Of a DNA stretch of 64,000 bases, positions 25,565 through 36,281 are shown piece by piece (within the stretch, counting starts at the first letter, position 1; each line of letters begins with the position of its first letter). The notes beneath the pieces were generated by a model. The model did no database searches and was not told where the DNA came from. It worked only from the letters and a program-made list of their open reading frames with translations. A program made the position numbers and the translations under genes. The stretch is from an uncultured Roseovarius sp. (GTDB taxonomy: Bacteria; Pseudomonadota; Alphaproteobacteria; Rhodobacterales; Rhodobacteraceae): the NCBI GenBank assembly GCA_947499555.1, contig CANMOU010000001.1:930001-994000 (forward strand). The letters are read 5' to 3'.

Positions 25565-26833
25565 TCATTCCGGTTTGGCATCGGGCGTGTCAGAATCCTG
25601 TGCTTCTTCGATGGCATATTCCTGCGCGACGGCGACCACAACCGGGGAGGCCCCCGGCGCAATCGCGGCGTAGCTGTCGGTGTCTTCAATCGATGGCGCG
25701 GCCCGTTGTGTCATCCGGTAGGCGGCGTAAAGCACCATCATCGCGCACAGGATCGCAATAAAGACGAAGAAGCCGCTGGGGCCGAAAACCCCCATCATCC
25801 AACCGGTGATAATCGGGCCAAAGACTGCGCCCAGACCGTTGATGAACACCATCCCGCCCGCAGCTGCTGCCATATCCTCATGCTCCAGGAAATCATTGGT
25901 ATAGGCAATGAGCAGGGAATAGAGCGGGTTTGACGTGCCCCCCACCAGAAATGCTGCAACAAGCAGCAACGCAAAAAACCCGCCAAACACCATCCCGACG
26001 AGCGCACCAAGCGCACAGGCGGCAGAAACGATCAGGATCAGTAAGCGCCGATCCATACGATCAGAGAGCCAGCCCAAGGGGTATTGCACCAAGAGCGCTG
26101 CCACATAGAAGGTCGCAACGAAGGTCGAAATCTGCGCGATCGTCAGATCGGCCTCGGCACCATAAACCGCGGCCATCCCGAACTGGGCTGAAAAGACCCC
26201 GCCCAACAGGAACATCCCCACGCAGCCCAGCGGCGAGATTTTCATGATCTGGCGCAGCGTCATGGGTTTGGCGGTATCAAAGGCCGGGGTTGGGCTGACG
26301 GAAAGCAGGATTGGCGCAAAGGAGAGGGAAATCAGAACAGAGGGAATGATGAAAAGGATAAAACCGCCAGGATCTGCGGCAAGCATCAGGCCCTGCGCGC
26401 TGACGATGCCCACCATCTGCATGATCATGTAAAGCGATAGCGCCTTGCCCCGGTTCTCGTTCGATGCCGCATCATTGAGCCAGCTTTCGGCAGTGACATA
26501 GACGCCGGAAAAGCAGAACCCGATCAGAATTCGCCCTGCCCCCCAGGCATAGACATTGGTGAAGGCGGGATAGAGGATCATGACCGCCGAGATCATCGAG
26601 GCCAGCGCCGCGAAGACCCGCACATGGCCGACCCGTGCGATCATCTCGGGCGCTCTGCGTGAGCCAAAGAGAAAGCCCACGAAATAGCCCGACATCACGA
26701 GCGACATCTCAAGCGTGGTGAACCCTTCCATTTCACCGCGAATGCCCAGGAGCGTGCCCTGCATGCCATTGCCGACCTGCAGAAGCATCATGCCGAGAAG
26801 CAAGGCCCAGGCGCTGGAAAGAACGGCAAACAT
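25565..26833 (-). CDS. MFS transporter, YcaD/UMF-like
   Basis: A 422-residue membrane protein with about 12 hydrophobic segments. The loop FLFGSRRAPEMIARVGHVRVFA after TM2 and PLGWLSDRMDRRLLIL after TM8 are the major facilitator A-type motifs. The long soluble C-terminal tail (from about 380) is acidic. The substrate is unknown. GGAG lies six bases before the ATG at 26833; an upstream TTG is unlikely. Confidence 0.92.
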   Translation of the reverse strand: MFAVLSSAWALLLGMMLLQVGNGMQGTLLGIRGEMEGFTTLEMSLVMSGYFVGFLFGSRRAPEMIARVGHVRVFAALASMISAVMILYPAFTNVYAWGAGRILIGFCFSGVYVTAESWLNDAASNENRGKALSLYMIMQMVGIVSAQGLMLAADPGGFILFIIPSVLISLSFAPILLSVSPTPAFDTAKPMTLRQIMKISPLGCVGMFLLGGVFSAQFGMAAVYGAEADLTIAQISTFVATFYVAALLVQYPLGWLSDRMDRRLLILIVSAACALGALVGMVFGGFFALLLVAAFLVGGTSNPLYSLLIAYTNDFLEHEDMAAAAGGMVFINGLGAVFGPIITGWMMGVFGPSGFFVFIAILCAMMVLYAAYRMTQRAAPSIEDTDSYAAIAPGASPVVVAVAQEYAIEEAQDSDTPDAKPE

Positions 26834-26937
26834 GGTGCACTCCAATTTCTTTTGACCGCCCTAGTGACCCAAGCGGTGGGCTGTCTGGCTCAATCGCGAC
26901 TCGCCGATGTCGGTCGTGCCGTCGTGACAGGTGAATG

Positions 26938-27984
26938 TTACGGTATCAACAAGGATGCGTCGCCATAAGAGAAAAAACGGTATCTCTCTTGCACGGCATG
27001 CTCATAGATCCTTTTGATCCGCGATTGTCCCATCAGGGCCGACACAAGCATCATCAGCGTGCTTTTGGGCAGATGAAAATTGGTCATCAACGCATCGGCC
27101 ACGTGGAAGGTGAAACCCGGGTAGATGAAAATATCCGTTTCGCCGCGCCAGGGTGTAACGCTGCCGCCGCGCCCGGCGCTTTCGATCAGGCGCAATGCGG
27201 TGGTGCCCACCGGAATAACCCGCCCGCCCGCAGCCTTGGTCGCGGCGATCTCTGCGGCGGCGGTTTCGCTGACCTCACCCCATTCGGCATGCATCTTGTG
27301 GGTCGTCACATCCTCAACCTTGACCGGAAGAAACGTCCCCGCGCCCACGTGCAAAGTGACCTCGGAAAAGGTGACACCCTGCGCCGCAAGATTATTCAGC
27401 AGCGCCTGATCAAAATGCAGACTGGCGGTCGGGGCCGCGACCGCACCTGCGTTTTTGGCAAAGACCGTCTGGTAATCCTCACGATCCTGTTCATCGGCGG
27501 CCCGCTTGTTCGCGATATAGGGCGGCAAGGGCATCGCGCCCGCCTTGTTGAGCGCGACATCAAAATCATCGCCGTGAAGATTGAATTCAAGCCGCGCCTG
27601 ACCTTCCTCTTTCGCCACAACCAAAGCCGTGAGATCGGCACCAAAGCGGATCTCCTCGCCCACACGCAGTTTCTTCAGCGGACGCACCATCGCAGACCAT
27701 CGCCCCTGCCCGTCGGGTTCCAGAAGCGTGACGTCGATGCGAGCCGTGCTTTCACCCTGCGCGCCGATGCGCTGTCGTGTCCCTGCCAGCCGCGCCGGGA
27801 TCACCTTGGTATTGTTAAGCACGAGGCGATCCCCGGGCCGGAGCCATCGGCCCAGATCATACACACGGGCATCCGTGATGCTGTCGCCCTGCGCCACCAA
27901 AAGCCGCGCAGAGGGGCGCGGCCGCGCAGGCCGCGTTGCAATAAGCTCTTCAGGCAGCTCAAAATCAAAATCCGAAAGCTTCAT
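26938..27984 (-). CDS. queA: S-adenosylmethionine:tRNA ribosyltransferase-isomerase
   Basis: A 348-residue QueA, which adds the epoxycyclopentane ring in queuosine synthesis on tRNA. The N-terminus [20 protein letters not shown], then [11 protein letters not shown], and the C-terminal [17 protein letters not shown] are typical. Its start overlaps the stop of the upstream AsmA-like gene by four bases, so the two are co-translated. Confidence 0.97.
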   Translation of the reverse strand: MKLSDFDFELPEELIATRPARPRPSARLLVAQGDSITDARVYDLGRWLRPGDRLVLNNTKVIPARLAGTRQRIGAQGESTARIDVTLLEPDGQGRWSAMVRPLKKLRVGEEIRFGADLTALVVAKEEGQARLEFNLHGDDFDVALNKAGAMPLPPYIANKRAADEQDREDYQTVFAKNAGAVAAPTASLHFDQALLNNLAAQGVTFSEVTLHVGAGTFLPVKVEDVTTHKMHAEWGEVSETAAAEIAATKAAGGRVIPVGTTALRLIESAGRGGSVTPWRGETDIFIYPGFTFHVADALMTNFHLPKSTLMMLVSALMGQSRIKRIYEHAVQERYRFFSYGDASLLIP

Positions 27985-30900
27985 CTTCCCCCGGCATCAT
28001 CCTGTCCAAGGGGCTTTGGCCGGTCTTTGGGTTCAGCCTGAGGGGCCTGCGTTTGCCCCGCCTGCTCGGTCGCGCCCTCTTGCGCGGCACCCGGAGACGG
28101 GCGCGATGGCGGCGCGCGGCGGAAGATGTCGCGAAACATCGCAGGTGTGAAGACAGACAAGGGGTTGACGGAAACGCGCAGCCGATCCGTGGTTCCCTTG
28201 AGCGTGTAATTGAACCCAAGCAACCCTTCACCACGCCGGGTAAAGAGCCCGCCAACGGCATTCACAAGATAAACCGGCGAGATCACGCCTTGCATATCCA
28301 AGCGCTTGTCAGCCGGAAAGTAGTACCCATCCATTGAAATACCCATCGATGCGCCAATCGCGCTGCCCGAGTAAAGCGTGATGCGTTCCGGGGAAAGCTG
28401 AAACCGGGCGTCAACCTCCTGAAAATGGATGCCGTCGCCGCCCATCTGCTCCAGAATGCCGACAAGACTGATCGCGTTCAGCAAGGCCGCCATGGCTGGC
28501 GCGTCTTTAATCCGCATGCCGTCGGTGACCTGCAAGCGGCCTTCGTAGGTGCCGCTTGCCTTCCCCGGCACGAGCGTCAGATCAAGGACCCCGTTTCGTG
28601 CCTGCTTGATGAGCCCTGCCGATGCAAAAACGCCTGCCGCATCCGACGACTGAATTCGAAAAGCGCTGCGCCCACGTTGCGGTATCACCCGTCCTTGGAT
28701 TGGCGTCACACCATTGACGCGTCCGGTAAACTGACCATCCGGTCCATTGTTCATGTTCAACTCGGACCGGAAATCCGTCAGGGCAATGCCCTCTGATATC
28801 TGTAGCCGGTCAAGAACCAGCGAGACCGGGCCGGTGCGCCCGCGACGCGCCGCCGCGCCCGCTTCCCCACCGGCGTTGAGCGAGGTTTCTCGCAGATCAA
28901 TCTCGCCGCCAAGCACACGCACCGCCGGTGGCGCGTTTCCACCGCGCCCAATCAGCTCAACCGGCGCATCAATCCAGCTTCCAACCCGCACGCGAGTGAA
29001 GGACGCACGGCTCAGCTGGCCCGACGGCAAAAGAGAGACGTTGCCGCGCGCCTCAAGCCCCGCACCGCTTAGCGCAAGCAGGTCAATTTCCGGCGGTTCG
29101 CCCAAGCGGCCCTCAAGCGTCAAATCTCCTGTGCCGCCGCGTGACAGCCCCCAGTCAATCTGCGGCAAGCTTAGCCCGATACCCGCGAGGTCGGATTGCA
29201 GGCGGAAGGTACCCGGGTCGTCCTTTTCAAAATCAAGCTCGACCTGTGCAACGCCTGATCCCGACAAGCTCTCTGGCGGCAGCTGAATTCGAAATTCGTC
29301 GGTGAAGCGCTCGGAAAGCTCGACCGTGCCGCGGACCTTGGCTTTTCCGTTATGCTCTTGGGCGAGCAGCGCTTCAAAGTCAGCCTGGAACGGCACTTGC
29401 CCAATGAGGCCCGGGCCGCTGATCTGCAAAAGCTGGTCGGTGACCTTTAGATCAAGCGCGCTGGCGCTCAGTACCCGGTTGGGAACAATTTTTTCGCTGC
29501 GCACGTCGCGCAAGGTGCCCGACACATCAAAAGCCACATCCTTGGTCTGCAGCTTTGGCACCATACGAAAGTTCAGCATCCCCGCCAGATCGACCCGGCC
29601 ATCGGCAAGCGTCACGGGGCGACCGGCCTTTGTCAGAAACTCAAATGGCTTCTCATTCAAAAGCGAGAGCGCCGCCGTGATCGCGCTTTGCGTGCGCAGA
29701 TGCACCTGGGCTGGCGTGCGTTTTTCATCCACGTCAGGAATGTCAAAGCTGGTGCCCGTGATGTCGATACGTCCGCCCTGCGCAGGTGTGATCGAACCCG
29801 AATGTGCAGTTAGCACGAAGCGGTTTTCGTTAAGTGTCGCGTGGCCCGAGGCCCCTTCGATGATGGACACGCCATTGACGTATTGCGTATCCAGCCCTTC
29901 GAAGTCGAAACCGAGAAAAACGTTGGGCTTGTGTTCGGGCAGTGACCGCATCGCGAGCTGCACATTCTTGACCGTGCCCGCGCGCACATTTTCCGAAATC
30001 CAGACCCGCGCGTTCTTTAAGGCTGCGGTTGGCCAAAGTTCCATCAGCCTTTGAAACCCGATCTCATCAACCCGGCCATCAAGGGCAACGTTCCAGCCTT
30101 CGGTTTCCGCTGCCGCCTCGCCTGAGAGAACAAGGCTCAGGTCCTGATCCGAAAGAGACAACTCGCCCAGCGTCGCCACAAAAGGATCAAGCTGCAGACG
30201 CATGTCCATCCGAGCGGGTCCCAGCGTGATGGCTTCTGGATAAAGCTCAGCCGGGTTGGCCTCTATGTTGTCCAGACCGACCTGAAGCACGATCTCGCGC
30301 GGAAGACCCCGTTCAAGGCCCAGCAGATTGGCACGCCCCTCGGCCTGTGCCTTGATCCACTTACTGTCGACAGACAGCTCGCTGAACGAAATAACCTGCG
30401 CCTCGGGGTCATAGGTAAAATAACTCCGCACCGCATCGAAGGAGATTGGCTTGGTGGCCTCGTTGGGTTTGACCACGCCTGCACCGATCTGCAGCGTGGC
30501 GTTGAGCAGGCCAAGCGCCCCATTCTCGTCCACGGACGTCCGCAAGGCCCCGGAAATTGGCGCCTCGAGCGCGCCCAGCCAGCTCAGCGCAGGCGACTGA
30601 CCTGCAATGTCCCGCGCTGGCATGTCCTGAAAACTCAAGCCCACTTCGCCGGATTTCTCCCCAATTCGGCTTGAATAGTTCATCTCGAGGGTCGTTGCGA
30701 AATCCCGCGCGCCCAAAAGCACAAAATCCCCGCGTAAACGCACGTCATCGCCCGCTCGCGTCAAGGAAAGCCGCCCGCCGTCGACCGACCATGACCGTCC
30801 TGCGCGCAGGTCGTCATAACGCACCGAAAGATTTTCCGCGTCGACCAGGGTGAGATCGGCAAATGCTGGCTGCAGCAAAACCGCTTCAAGCTCTTCCACC

Positions 30901-31382
30901 AGCTCGGGCAGGCTTGCGGCCTCATCCACCTGCGTCTCTGCCTGCCCGATCGAGAGGCCGACGGCACCGTCATCATCCCGCCGCAGCGAAAGGCGCGCGC
31001 CGCTCAGTTTGATATACCTCGGCTGCAACTCACCCCGCAGAAGCGGCTTAAGGGCAACCTGGCTTTGGATATCCGACAGCGTGGCAATCGGAAGGCCCGT
31101 TTCATCGCGCAGCATCACATCGCGCAACCAAAGCCGCGGCACAATCTCTTGTTCCAGCACCATCGCGACATCGCCAAAATGGACCGAGAACCCATCAATG
31201 CGTTCGTTGATTTCCGTGGTCAGCCTGTCGCGTACCCAGTCAGGTGCAGACATCCGGGTGCCGACCATTGCCGAGAACAAAATGGCGATGGTTCCGAACA
31301 ACAGAAGTATCCCGACACCCAGCCGTGTGCCGGTTTTCCGAACCCACCCGCGCGGTGGCTTTTTTTCTTCCGTTTCAGTCAT
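27981..31382 (-). CDS. Giant AsmA/YhdP-like envelope protein
   Basis: An 1,133-residue protein anchored by one N-terminal transmembrane helix (about 18-40), then a long periplasmic region of repeated beta strands. The C-terminal AsmA-like part ([18 protein letters not shown], then [17 protein letters not shown]-like [18 protein letters not shown]) and the DUF3971-type centre match YhdP. YhdP and relatives are bridge-like lipid carriers between inner and outer membrane. The tail, residues about 1095-1133, is rich in Pro, Gln and Ala. queA follows with a 4-base overlap. Confidence 0.92.
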   Translation of the reverse strand: MTETEEKKPPRGWVRKTGTRLGVGILLLFGTIAILFSAMVGTRMSAPDWVRDRLTTEINERIDGFSVHFGDVAMVLEQEIVPRLWLRDVMLRDETGLPIATLSDIQSQVALKPLLRGELQPRYIKLSGARLSLRRDDDGAVGLSIGQAETQVDEAASLPELVEELEAVLLQPAFADLTLVDAENLSVRYDDLRAGRSWSVDGGRLSLTRAGDDVRLRGDFVLLGARDFATTLEMNYSSRIGEKSGEVGLSFQDMPARDIAGQSPALSWLGALEAPISGALRTSVDENGALGLLNATLQIGAGVVKPNEATKPISFDAVRSYFTYDPEAQVISFSELSVDSKWIKAQAEGRANLLGLERGLPREIVLQVGLDNIEANPAELYPEAITLGPARMDMRLQLDPFVATLGELSLSDQDLSLVLSGEAAAETEGWNVALDGRVDEIGFQRLMELWPTAALKNARVWISENVRAGTVKNVQLAMRSLPEHKPNVFLGFDFEGLDTQYVNGVSIIEGASGHATLNENRFVLTAHSGSITPAQGGRIDITGTSFDIPDVDEKRTPAQVHLRTQSAITAALSLLNEKPFEFLTKAGRPVTLADGRVDLAGMLNFRMVPKLQTKDVAFDVSGTLRDVRSEKIVPNRVLSASALDLKVTDQLLQISGPGLIGQVPFQADFEALLAQEHNGKAKVRGTVELSERFTDEFRIQLPPESLSGSGVAQVELDFEKDDPGTFRLQSDLAGIGLSLPQIDWGLSRGGTGDLTLEGRLGEPPEIDLLALSGAGLEARGNVSLLPSGQLSRASFTRVRVGSWIDAPVELIGRGGNAPPAVRVLGGEIDLRETSLNAGGEAGAAARRGRTGPVSLVLDRLQISEGIALTDFRSELNMNNGPDGQFTGRVNGVTPIQGRVIPQRGRSAFRIQSSDAAGVFASAGLIKQARNGVLDLTLVPGKASGTYEGRLQVTDGMRIKDAPAMAALLNAISLVGILEQMGGDGIHFQEVDARFQLSPERITLYSGSAIGASMGISMDGYYFPADKRLDMQGVISPVYLVNAVGGLFTRRGEGLLGFNYTLKGTTDRLRVSVNPLSVFTPAMFRDIFRRAPPSRPSPGAAQEGATEQAGQTQAPQAEPKDRPKPLGQDDAGGR

Positions 31383-31476
31383 TTTTCCCGTGATGGCCTT
31401 CTGGCCTGCCTGCTGTCTTTATTCTTGCCTGTTACGCCCTAATTTGAAACTCACTTTTTTGAATGGAGGTTTCCAC

Positions 31477-31938
31477 ATGCCCGAACTCGCCGATATGGCC
31501 CCTGATTTCACTCTTCCCCGCGACGGTGGTGGCGAGATTACACTCTCGGCTTTGCGCCCTGCCCCCGTCGTGTTGTTCTTCTATCCCAAAGATGACACGT
31601 CCGGCTGCACGAAAGAAGCCATTGCCTTCACAGGTCTTGCTGGCGCGTTCGAGGCGGCAGGCACAAAGGTGTTTGGCATCTCGAAAGATACCGTCGCCAA
31701 GCATGACAAGTTCCGCGACAAACATCAGTTGGGCATTCCGCTTTTGTCTGATGCAGATGCGGATGTGTGCGAGCAGTATGGCGTCTGGAAGGAAAAAAGC
31801 ATGTACGGGAAGAAATACATGGGGATCGAGCGCACAACTGTACTGATCGACGCTGACGGCAGGATTGCCCGCATCTGGCCAAAGGTGAAAGTGCCCGGCC
31901 ATGCCGAAGAGGTACTGGAGGCCGTGCAAGGCTTGTGA
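31477..31938 (+). CDS. bcp: Peroxiredoxin, Bcp/PrxQ family
   Basis: A 153-residue thiol peroxidase that reduces hydroperoxides. The active site DDTSGCTKEA has peroxidatic C44 with T41, and YPKDD before it. The Cys five residues on, found in many PrxQ proteins as the resolving partner, is replaced (IAF), so this is a 1-Cys type or uses C97. GGAGG lies six bases before the ATG at 31477; the open frame reaching further upstream runs antisense through the AsmA-like gene. It is 12 bases from the next gene. Confidence 0.95.
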   Translation: MPELADMAPDFTLPRDGGGEITLSALRPAPVVLFFYPKDDTSGCTKEAIAFTGLAGAFEAAGTKVFGISKDTVAKHDKFRDKHQLGIPLLSDADADVCEQYGVWKEKSMYGKKYMGIERTTVLIDADGRIARIWPKVKVPGHAEEVLEAVQGL

Positions 31939-31950
31939 CAGAAGATCTGC

Positions 31951-32778
31951 ATGACTGAAATGACCCTCTCGGAAATGGCGGTTGAGGTTCTCACCACAGC
32001 CAATGGGCGCGAGAAGACAGAGCTCTCGCGCCGCTATGCCGCCCAATGGTTTGCCGCGCGCGATGCCGGTGCCGCGCTGAGCATCGGGCAGGCAACGGCG
32101 CCGCTGCGTCCGGCCCGACCAGACAGCCCGCGCCTGCTTGACCCGCGCGATGTCCCCCGCCGCCGCCCTGGAACCGAGGCGGGCCGCATCGCCATTCTGC
32201 ACGCTGTCGCTCATATCGAGCTCAACGCAGTCGATCTGCATTGGGACATCATCCCGCGCTTTGCCGACACGAAAATGCCGCTGGGCTTCTACGACGACTG
32301 GGTCAAAGCGGCAGATGAAGAATCGAAACATTTCAATCTGGTCTGCGATTGTCTTGAAGCGCTTGGCAGCCATTATGGCGCGCTAGATGCCCATGCCGGA
32401 ATGTGGCGCGCGGCGGAAGACACGGTGGACGATTTCATGGGGCGACTGGCCGTTGTGCCCATGGTGCTGGAAGCCCGTGGGCTTGATGTAACGCCGGGCA
32501 TGATCGAGATTTTTCGCAAAGCCGAAAACAAGCAGGCCATCGAGGCGCTAAGCACCATCTACGCCGAGGAAGTGGGGCATGTGGCCTATGGCTCCAAATG
32601 GTTTCATTTTCTCTGCGGTCGCCATGAACTGGACCCGAAGGACACGTTTCACGACCTCGTCCGGCGCTATTTCCACGGCGCGCTCAAACCGCCCTTCAAC
32701 GACGAAAAGCGCGCCGAAGCCGGGTTGCCGCCTGATTTCTACTGGCCGCTTGCGGCGGCGCACAAAAAACCCTCGTAG
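31951..32778 (+). CDS. DUF455 ferritin-like protein
   Basis: A 275-residue helical protein with metal-ligand motifs of a di-iron ferritin-like fold: AHIELNAVDLHWD, ADEESKHFN, LEARGLDVTP and EEVGHVAYGSKWF. DUF455 proteins are related to MiaE-like oxygenases, but no substrate is known. The short gap after the peroxiredoxin suggests one operon, which hints at oxidative or iron metabolism. Confidence 0.92.
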   Translation: MTEMTLSEMAVEVLTTANGREKTELSRRYAAQWFAARDAGAALSIGQATAPLRPARPDSPRLLDPRDVPRRRPGTEAGRIAILHAVAHIELNAVDLHWDIIPRFADTKMPLGFYDDWVKAADEESKHFNLVCDCLEALGSHYGALDAHAGMWRAAEDTVDDFMGRLAVVPMVLEARGLDVTPGMIEIFRKAENKQAIEALSTIYAEEVGHVAYGSKWFHFLCGRHELDPKDTFHDLVRRYFHGALKPPFNDEKRAEAGLPPDFYWPLAAAHKKPS

Positions 32779-33022
32779 AGGATTTGTTTCCAAACCCTTC
32801 AAAGTCGGCGGCTTCTTGCCGTTTATGGGGTGAATCGTCTCATTTTCGACGACAATTGGTCTAAAGACTTGCCCAAAGAAATGGCACTGTGTACCTCATT
32901 CGGGACGGTGCCGGGAGATTGGCAGATAAGGTCCGCGCGGGAAAGACAATACAAGCGGACTGGCCACCTCATAAAGAGCACTGCGAAGGGAATGGTTGGA
33001 TCAAGACGTTTATGGGGGCTTC

Positions 33023-34345
33023 GTGCGGACTCGCCTTGCAATAAAAATCCATCATCTGTTGGAACGTCATTTTCCCGAGCGCCGTGTTTTCCTGCGTTCG
33101 GATACCGATACACGGTTTATCCGCCTCAAACCCGCCTCACAGCTTTTCGCGTTTTTGGGCGCATCAGCCGTCGTGGCCTGGGCGATCATCGCTACGGCAA
33201 TTCTGGTTATGGATTCGATTGGATCAGGCAATTTCCGCGAACAGGCCAAGCGCGATCAGCGCACGTATGAGGCGCGGCTGAACGCGCTCGAGGCAGAGCG
33301 CAACCTGCGAGCTGAAGAAGCGTTGGCGGCGCAAGAGCGCTTCAATTCGGCGCTTGAACAGATTTCGGTCATGCAAACCGAGCTACTGGAATCTGAAACG
33401 CGCCGCCGCGAGCTCGAAACCGGCATTGAGGTGGTGCAATCCACCCTGCGCCGGGCCATGCAGGAACGCGACAGCGCGCGCGAGGAAACCGCCGAGCTTG
33501 CTCTTGCGCTGGAAAATTCCGACGCAGCCCCCGTCAGCACCGAAAGCAGATCCGGCGATGGCGACAGCACTGTCGATTTCCTCGCCAGTGCGCTCGCGCA
33601 AACCGCGCAGGAACGCGACAAGGTTATCGAAGATGCGCAAGAGGCCCTTCTGGCCGCCGATGAAATGGCCACGCAGATCCGTTTGATGGAAGATCGCAAC
33701 GAACAGATTTTCCGCCAGCTGGAAGAGGCAATGACCATCTCGGTCGAGCCGCTGGACAAGATGTTCCGCGCTGCGGGCATGAACACCGAGTCTCTGCTCA
33801 ACACCGTGCGCCGGGGCTATTCCGGTCAGGGCGGTCCGCTTCTGCCATTGAGCTTCTCGACCCTTGGCGAAACACCATCGCCCGACGCTGAACGCGCGAA
33901 CCGTCTGCTCAATCAGATGGACAAACTGAACCTCTATCGCATCGCCGCCGAGAAAGCGCCTTTCGCGCTGCCGGTGAAGAACTCTTTTCGGTATACATCC
34001 GGCTTTGGCATCCGCTGGGGCAGACCGCATAACGGCACCGATTTTGCAGCGCCGCATGGCACCCCGATCTACTCGACCGCTGATGGCGTTGTCACCCATG
34101 CCGGCTGGCTCTCGGGATATGGTAGGCTAATCAAAATACAGCATGAATTCGGAATTGAGACCCGCTACGCGCATTTGTCCGCCATTCGGGTGAAAGAAGG
34201 TCAAAGGGTCTCGCGCGGTCAAAAAATTGGTGATATGGGGAATACTGGACGTTCCACGGGCACACATCTACACTATGAGGTCCGTGTCGGCGGCAAAGCC
34301 GTCAATCCTATGATCTACATCAAGGCTGCAAACAATGTTTTCTAA
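33023..34345 (+). CDS. Membrane-anchored M23 peptidoglycan endopeptidase
   Basis: A 440-residue protein: N-terminal TM helix near 40-62, a long coiled coil at about 75-240 (rich in Glu, Arg, Leu), and a C-terminal LytM domain. Zinc ligands are in PHNGTDFAAPHGTPI and THLHYEVRVGG. It would cut peptide cross-bridges or regulate amidases. Start choice is GTG at 33023 after TATGGGGGC; a TTG nine codons upstream is weaker. Its last 11 bases overlap the start of the bactofilin gene, a pairing linked to cell-shape control. Confidence 0.92.
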   Translation: MRTRLAIKIHHLLERHFPERRVFLRSDTDTRFIRLKPASQLFAFLGASAVVAWAIIATAILVMDSIGSGNFREQAKRDQRTYEARLNALEAERNLRAEEALAAQERFNSALEQISVMQTELLESETRRRELETGIEVVQSTLRRAMQERDSAREETAELALALENSDAAPVSTESRSGDGDSTVDFLASALAQTAQERDKVIEDAQEALLAADEMATQIRLMEDRNEQIFRQLEEAMTISVEPLDKMFRAAGMNTESLLNTVRRGYSGQGGPLLPLSFSTLGETPSPDAERANRLLNQMDKLNLYRIAAEKAPFALPVKNSFRYTSGFGIRWGRPHNGTDFAAPHGTPIYSTADGVVTHAGWLSGYGRLIKIQHEFGIETRYAHLSAIRVKEGQRVSRGQKIGDMGNTGRSTGTHLHYEVRVGGKAVNPMIYIKAANNVF

Positions 34346-34856
34346 GAGCAAAATCAACGACCCGGCACCGAAGGCAGACAACGCGGCCAAACCCGCAACG
34401 CCTGAGACACGCACCGATGTGCCCCCCGCATCCGGTGCAAGCGGCGAGTTTAAGGCCACGGCGCCCAAGGCAAAACCCCCCGCCTCGGTGCTTTCGACAG
34501 ACCTTCATGTGACCGGCAATCTGAAAACCACAGGCGACATCCAGGTCGAAGGGACAGTCGAGGGCGACATCCGCGCGCATCTTCTGACCATCGGCGAAGG
34601 CGCGACGATCAAAGGCGAAGTGATTGCTGATGACGTGGTGGTCAATGGCCGCATCGTGGGCCGGGTGCGCGGCCTCAAGGTTCGCCTGACATCCACCGCG
34701 CGCGTCGAAGGGGATATCATCCATAAGACAATCGCGATTGAATCGGGTGCCCATTTCGAAGGATCGGTTCAGCGCCAGGATGATCCGCTCAGCGCCGGCG
34801 TGAAGAAGCCCGCCGCCCCCCCTGCTGCGGCTGCTCCGGCCCAGGCCAAGAGCTAA
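34335..34856 (+). CDS. Bactofilin
   Basis: A 173-residue cytoskeletal protein. The central region at about 55-145 is the DUF583 right-handed beta-helix: repeated turns such as VTGNLKTTGDIQVEGTVEGD, LTIGEGATIKGEVIAD and VVVNGRIVGRVRG. The N-terminal tail is rich in Lys, Ala and Pro and the C-terminal tail in Ala and Pro, both presumably disordered. Bactofilins form nucleotide-free filaments that recruit wall enzymes. The overlap with the M23 gene supports a working pair. A strong terminator follows. Confidence 0.96.
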   Translation: MFSKSKINDPAPKADNAAKPATPETRTDVPPASGASGEFKATAPKAKPPASVLSTDLHVTGNLKTTGDIQVEGTVEGDIRAHLLTIGEGATIKGEVIADDVVVNGRIVGRVRGLKVRLTSTARVEGDIIHKTIAIESGAHFEGSVQRQDDPLSAGVKKPAAPPAAAAPAQAKS

Positions 34857-34878
34857 GCTTACCAACTGATAAGAAAAA

Positions 34879-34912
34879 GGCGCCGGATGGAAATTCCGGC
34901 GCCTTTTTTTTT
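34879..34912 (+). terminator. Rho-independent terminator after bactofilin
   Basis: GGCGCCGGA-TGGAAAT-TCCGGCGCC followed by nine T. This ends the M23-bactofilin transcript. Confidence 0.92.
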
Positions 34913-34948
34913 AGCTTCTTCTGTTGGTCTGTGAAAAAGCGGTCAGCC

Positions 34949-35533
34949 CTACGCCTCCAGTTCAGCATCCCAGTAAAGGAAGTCCATCCAGCTTTCATGC
35001 AAGTAGTTGGGTGGGAATTTGCGGCCAAGGTTTCGAAGCTGTTCGGCCTGAGGGGCGCGCGGCGCGCGGCGCAGGCTGAGACCTGAGCGCCGGAGGCTTT
35101 TGGCGCCCTTCTTGAGGTTGCAAGGAGAGCACGCCGCCACAACGTTTTCCCATGACGTGATCCCGCCTCTGGCGCGCGGTACCACATGATCAAAGGTCAG
35201 CTCGCCCTTGGAACCACAATACTGGCAGCAAAATTCATCCCGCAGGAATAAGTTGAAGCGGGTGAAGGCGACGCGTTTTTGAGGCTTGACGTAGTCCTTG
35301 AGCACAATCACTGATGGGATTTTGATCTCGGTCGACGGGCTTCGGACGGTGTCCTCATATTCCGCAACAATATCCACCCTGTCGAGATAGGCCGCCTTGA
35401 TCGCGTCCTGCCATGTCCAAAGCGAAAGCGGGTAGTATGAGAGTGGCCGATAATCCGCATTCAAAACCAACGCCGGATGATGCTTCAACGCGGAAGGTTC
35501 TCGGACAAATTCGGTTCTGAACTCTGCAATCAT
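34949..35533 (-). CDS. HNH endonuclease family protein
   Basis: A 194-residue HNH protein. The motif is complete: CQYCG (zinc pair), LTFDHVVPRARGG with the catalytic His, NVVAACSPCNLKKG with the second zinc pair. The N-terminal part HHPALVLNADYRPLSYYPLSLW is typical of a very common chromosomal HNH family in this order. Its role (repair or other) is unknown. It is the only gene on its strand here. Confidence 0.94.
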   Translation of the reverse strand: MIAEFRTEFVREPSALKHHPALVLNADYRPLSYYPLSLWTWQDAIKAAYLDRVDIVAEYEDTVRSPSTEIKIPSVIVLKDYVKPQKRVAFTRFNLFLRDEFCCQYCGSKGELTFDHVVPRARGGITSWENVVAACSPCNLKKGAKSLRRSGLSLRRAPRAPQAEQLRNLGRKFPPNYLHESWMDFLYWDAELEA

Positions 35534-35816
35534 GACGCTCTTTTATCCCCCGCTCGGACTGCCTCATTTCTCTGCCATTGGACATCATCTTCTGCCCTTT
35601 CTTGGCACCACTATATCTCGTGTTTTTCCTCTGACAAGACCTACATATGGCCGCAAATACGACTATTCGGATAGAGTAGATACGTGACGCTGATGTGATA
35701 GTTATCCACAGGCATTCCGCGCGCGCGAAAAGAAGAAATCACACGCTTGTCATGGCTGTGGGAATGCTCAGGGCTCGCAGGGGAAAACCGCTTCCGAACT
35801 TGCCAAACCGGCCCTT
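35534..35816. other. Intergenic region between HNH gene and rpsO terminator
   Basis: No gene seen. A consensus DnaA box TTATCCACA lies at 35702-35710. The stretch must hold the promoter of the HNH gene; no clear box could be fixed. Confidence 0.5.
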
Positions 35817-35846
35817 AAAAAAAAATCGCACCCGGCGGGGTGCGAT
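35817..35846 (-). terminator. Rho-independent terminator after rpsO
   Basis: On the minus strand ATCGCACCC-loop-GGGTGCGAT is followed by at least eight T, 24 bases after the rpsO stop. Confidence 0.9.
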
Positions 35847-35869
35847 CCTTTGCCTTGTGATAGCAGTGC

Positions 35870-36139
35870 TTAGCGGCGGATGCCTAGGCGCTTGATGAGG
35901 TCGGTGTAGCGTGCCTCTTCCTTGGCCTTCAGGTAGTCCAGCAGCTTGCGGCGCTGTGCGACCATTTTCAGAAGTCCACGGCGTCCGTGGTTGTCCTTCT
36001 TGTGGGTCTTGAAATGTTCAGTCAGGGTTGTGATGCGCGAGGTGAGAATGGCAACCTGAACTTCGGGCGAGCCGGTGTCGCCTTCCTTGGTTGCGAAATC
36101 TTTCATCACCTTGGCTTTTTCTTCGGCCGTGATCGACAT
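35870..36139 (-). CDS. rpsO: 30S ribosomal protein S15
   Basis: An 89-residue S15 that binds the central domain of 16S rRNA early in 30S assembly. [16 protein letters not shown], the [12 protein letters not shown]-like [18 protein letters not shown] and [13 protein letters not shown] are the family marks. GGAG precedes the start. pnp, its usual downstream partner, does not follow here; a terminator does. Confidence 0.98.
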   Translation of the reverse strand: MSITAEEKAKVMKDFATKEGDTGSPEVQVAILTSRITTLTEHFKTHKKDNHGRRGLLKMVAQRRKLLDYLKAKEEARYTDLIKRLGIRR

Positions 36140-36281
36140 CGGGATCTCCTTTCAAGTCAGAGTGTGAAGGGCGCAAGCCGGGATGTCGTCCAGCAAGGTC
36201 CTGTAGAGCACCACCGAAAAGCGGCGGATGCGGGCGTATAAGAGATTCCTGCACCAAAGAAAAGCCCAAACTTGCGCGAAC

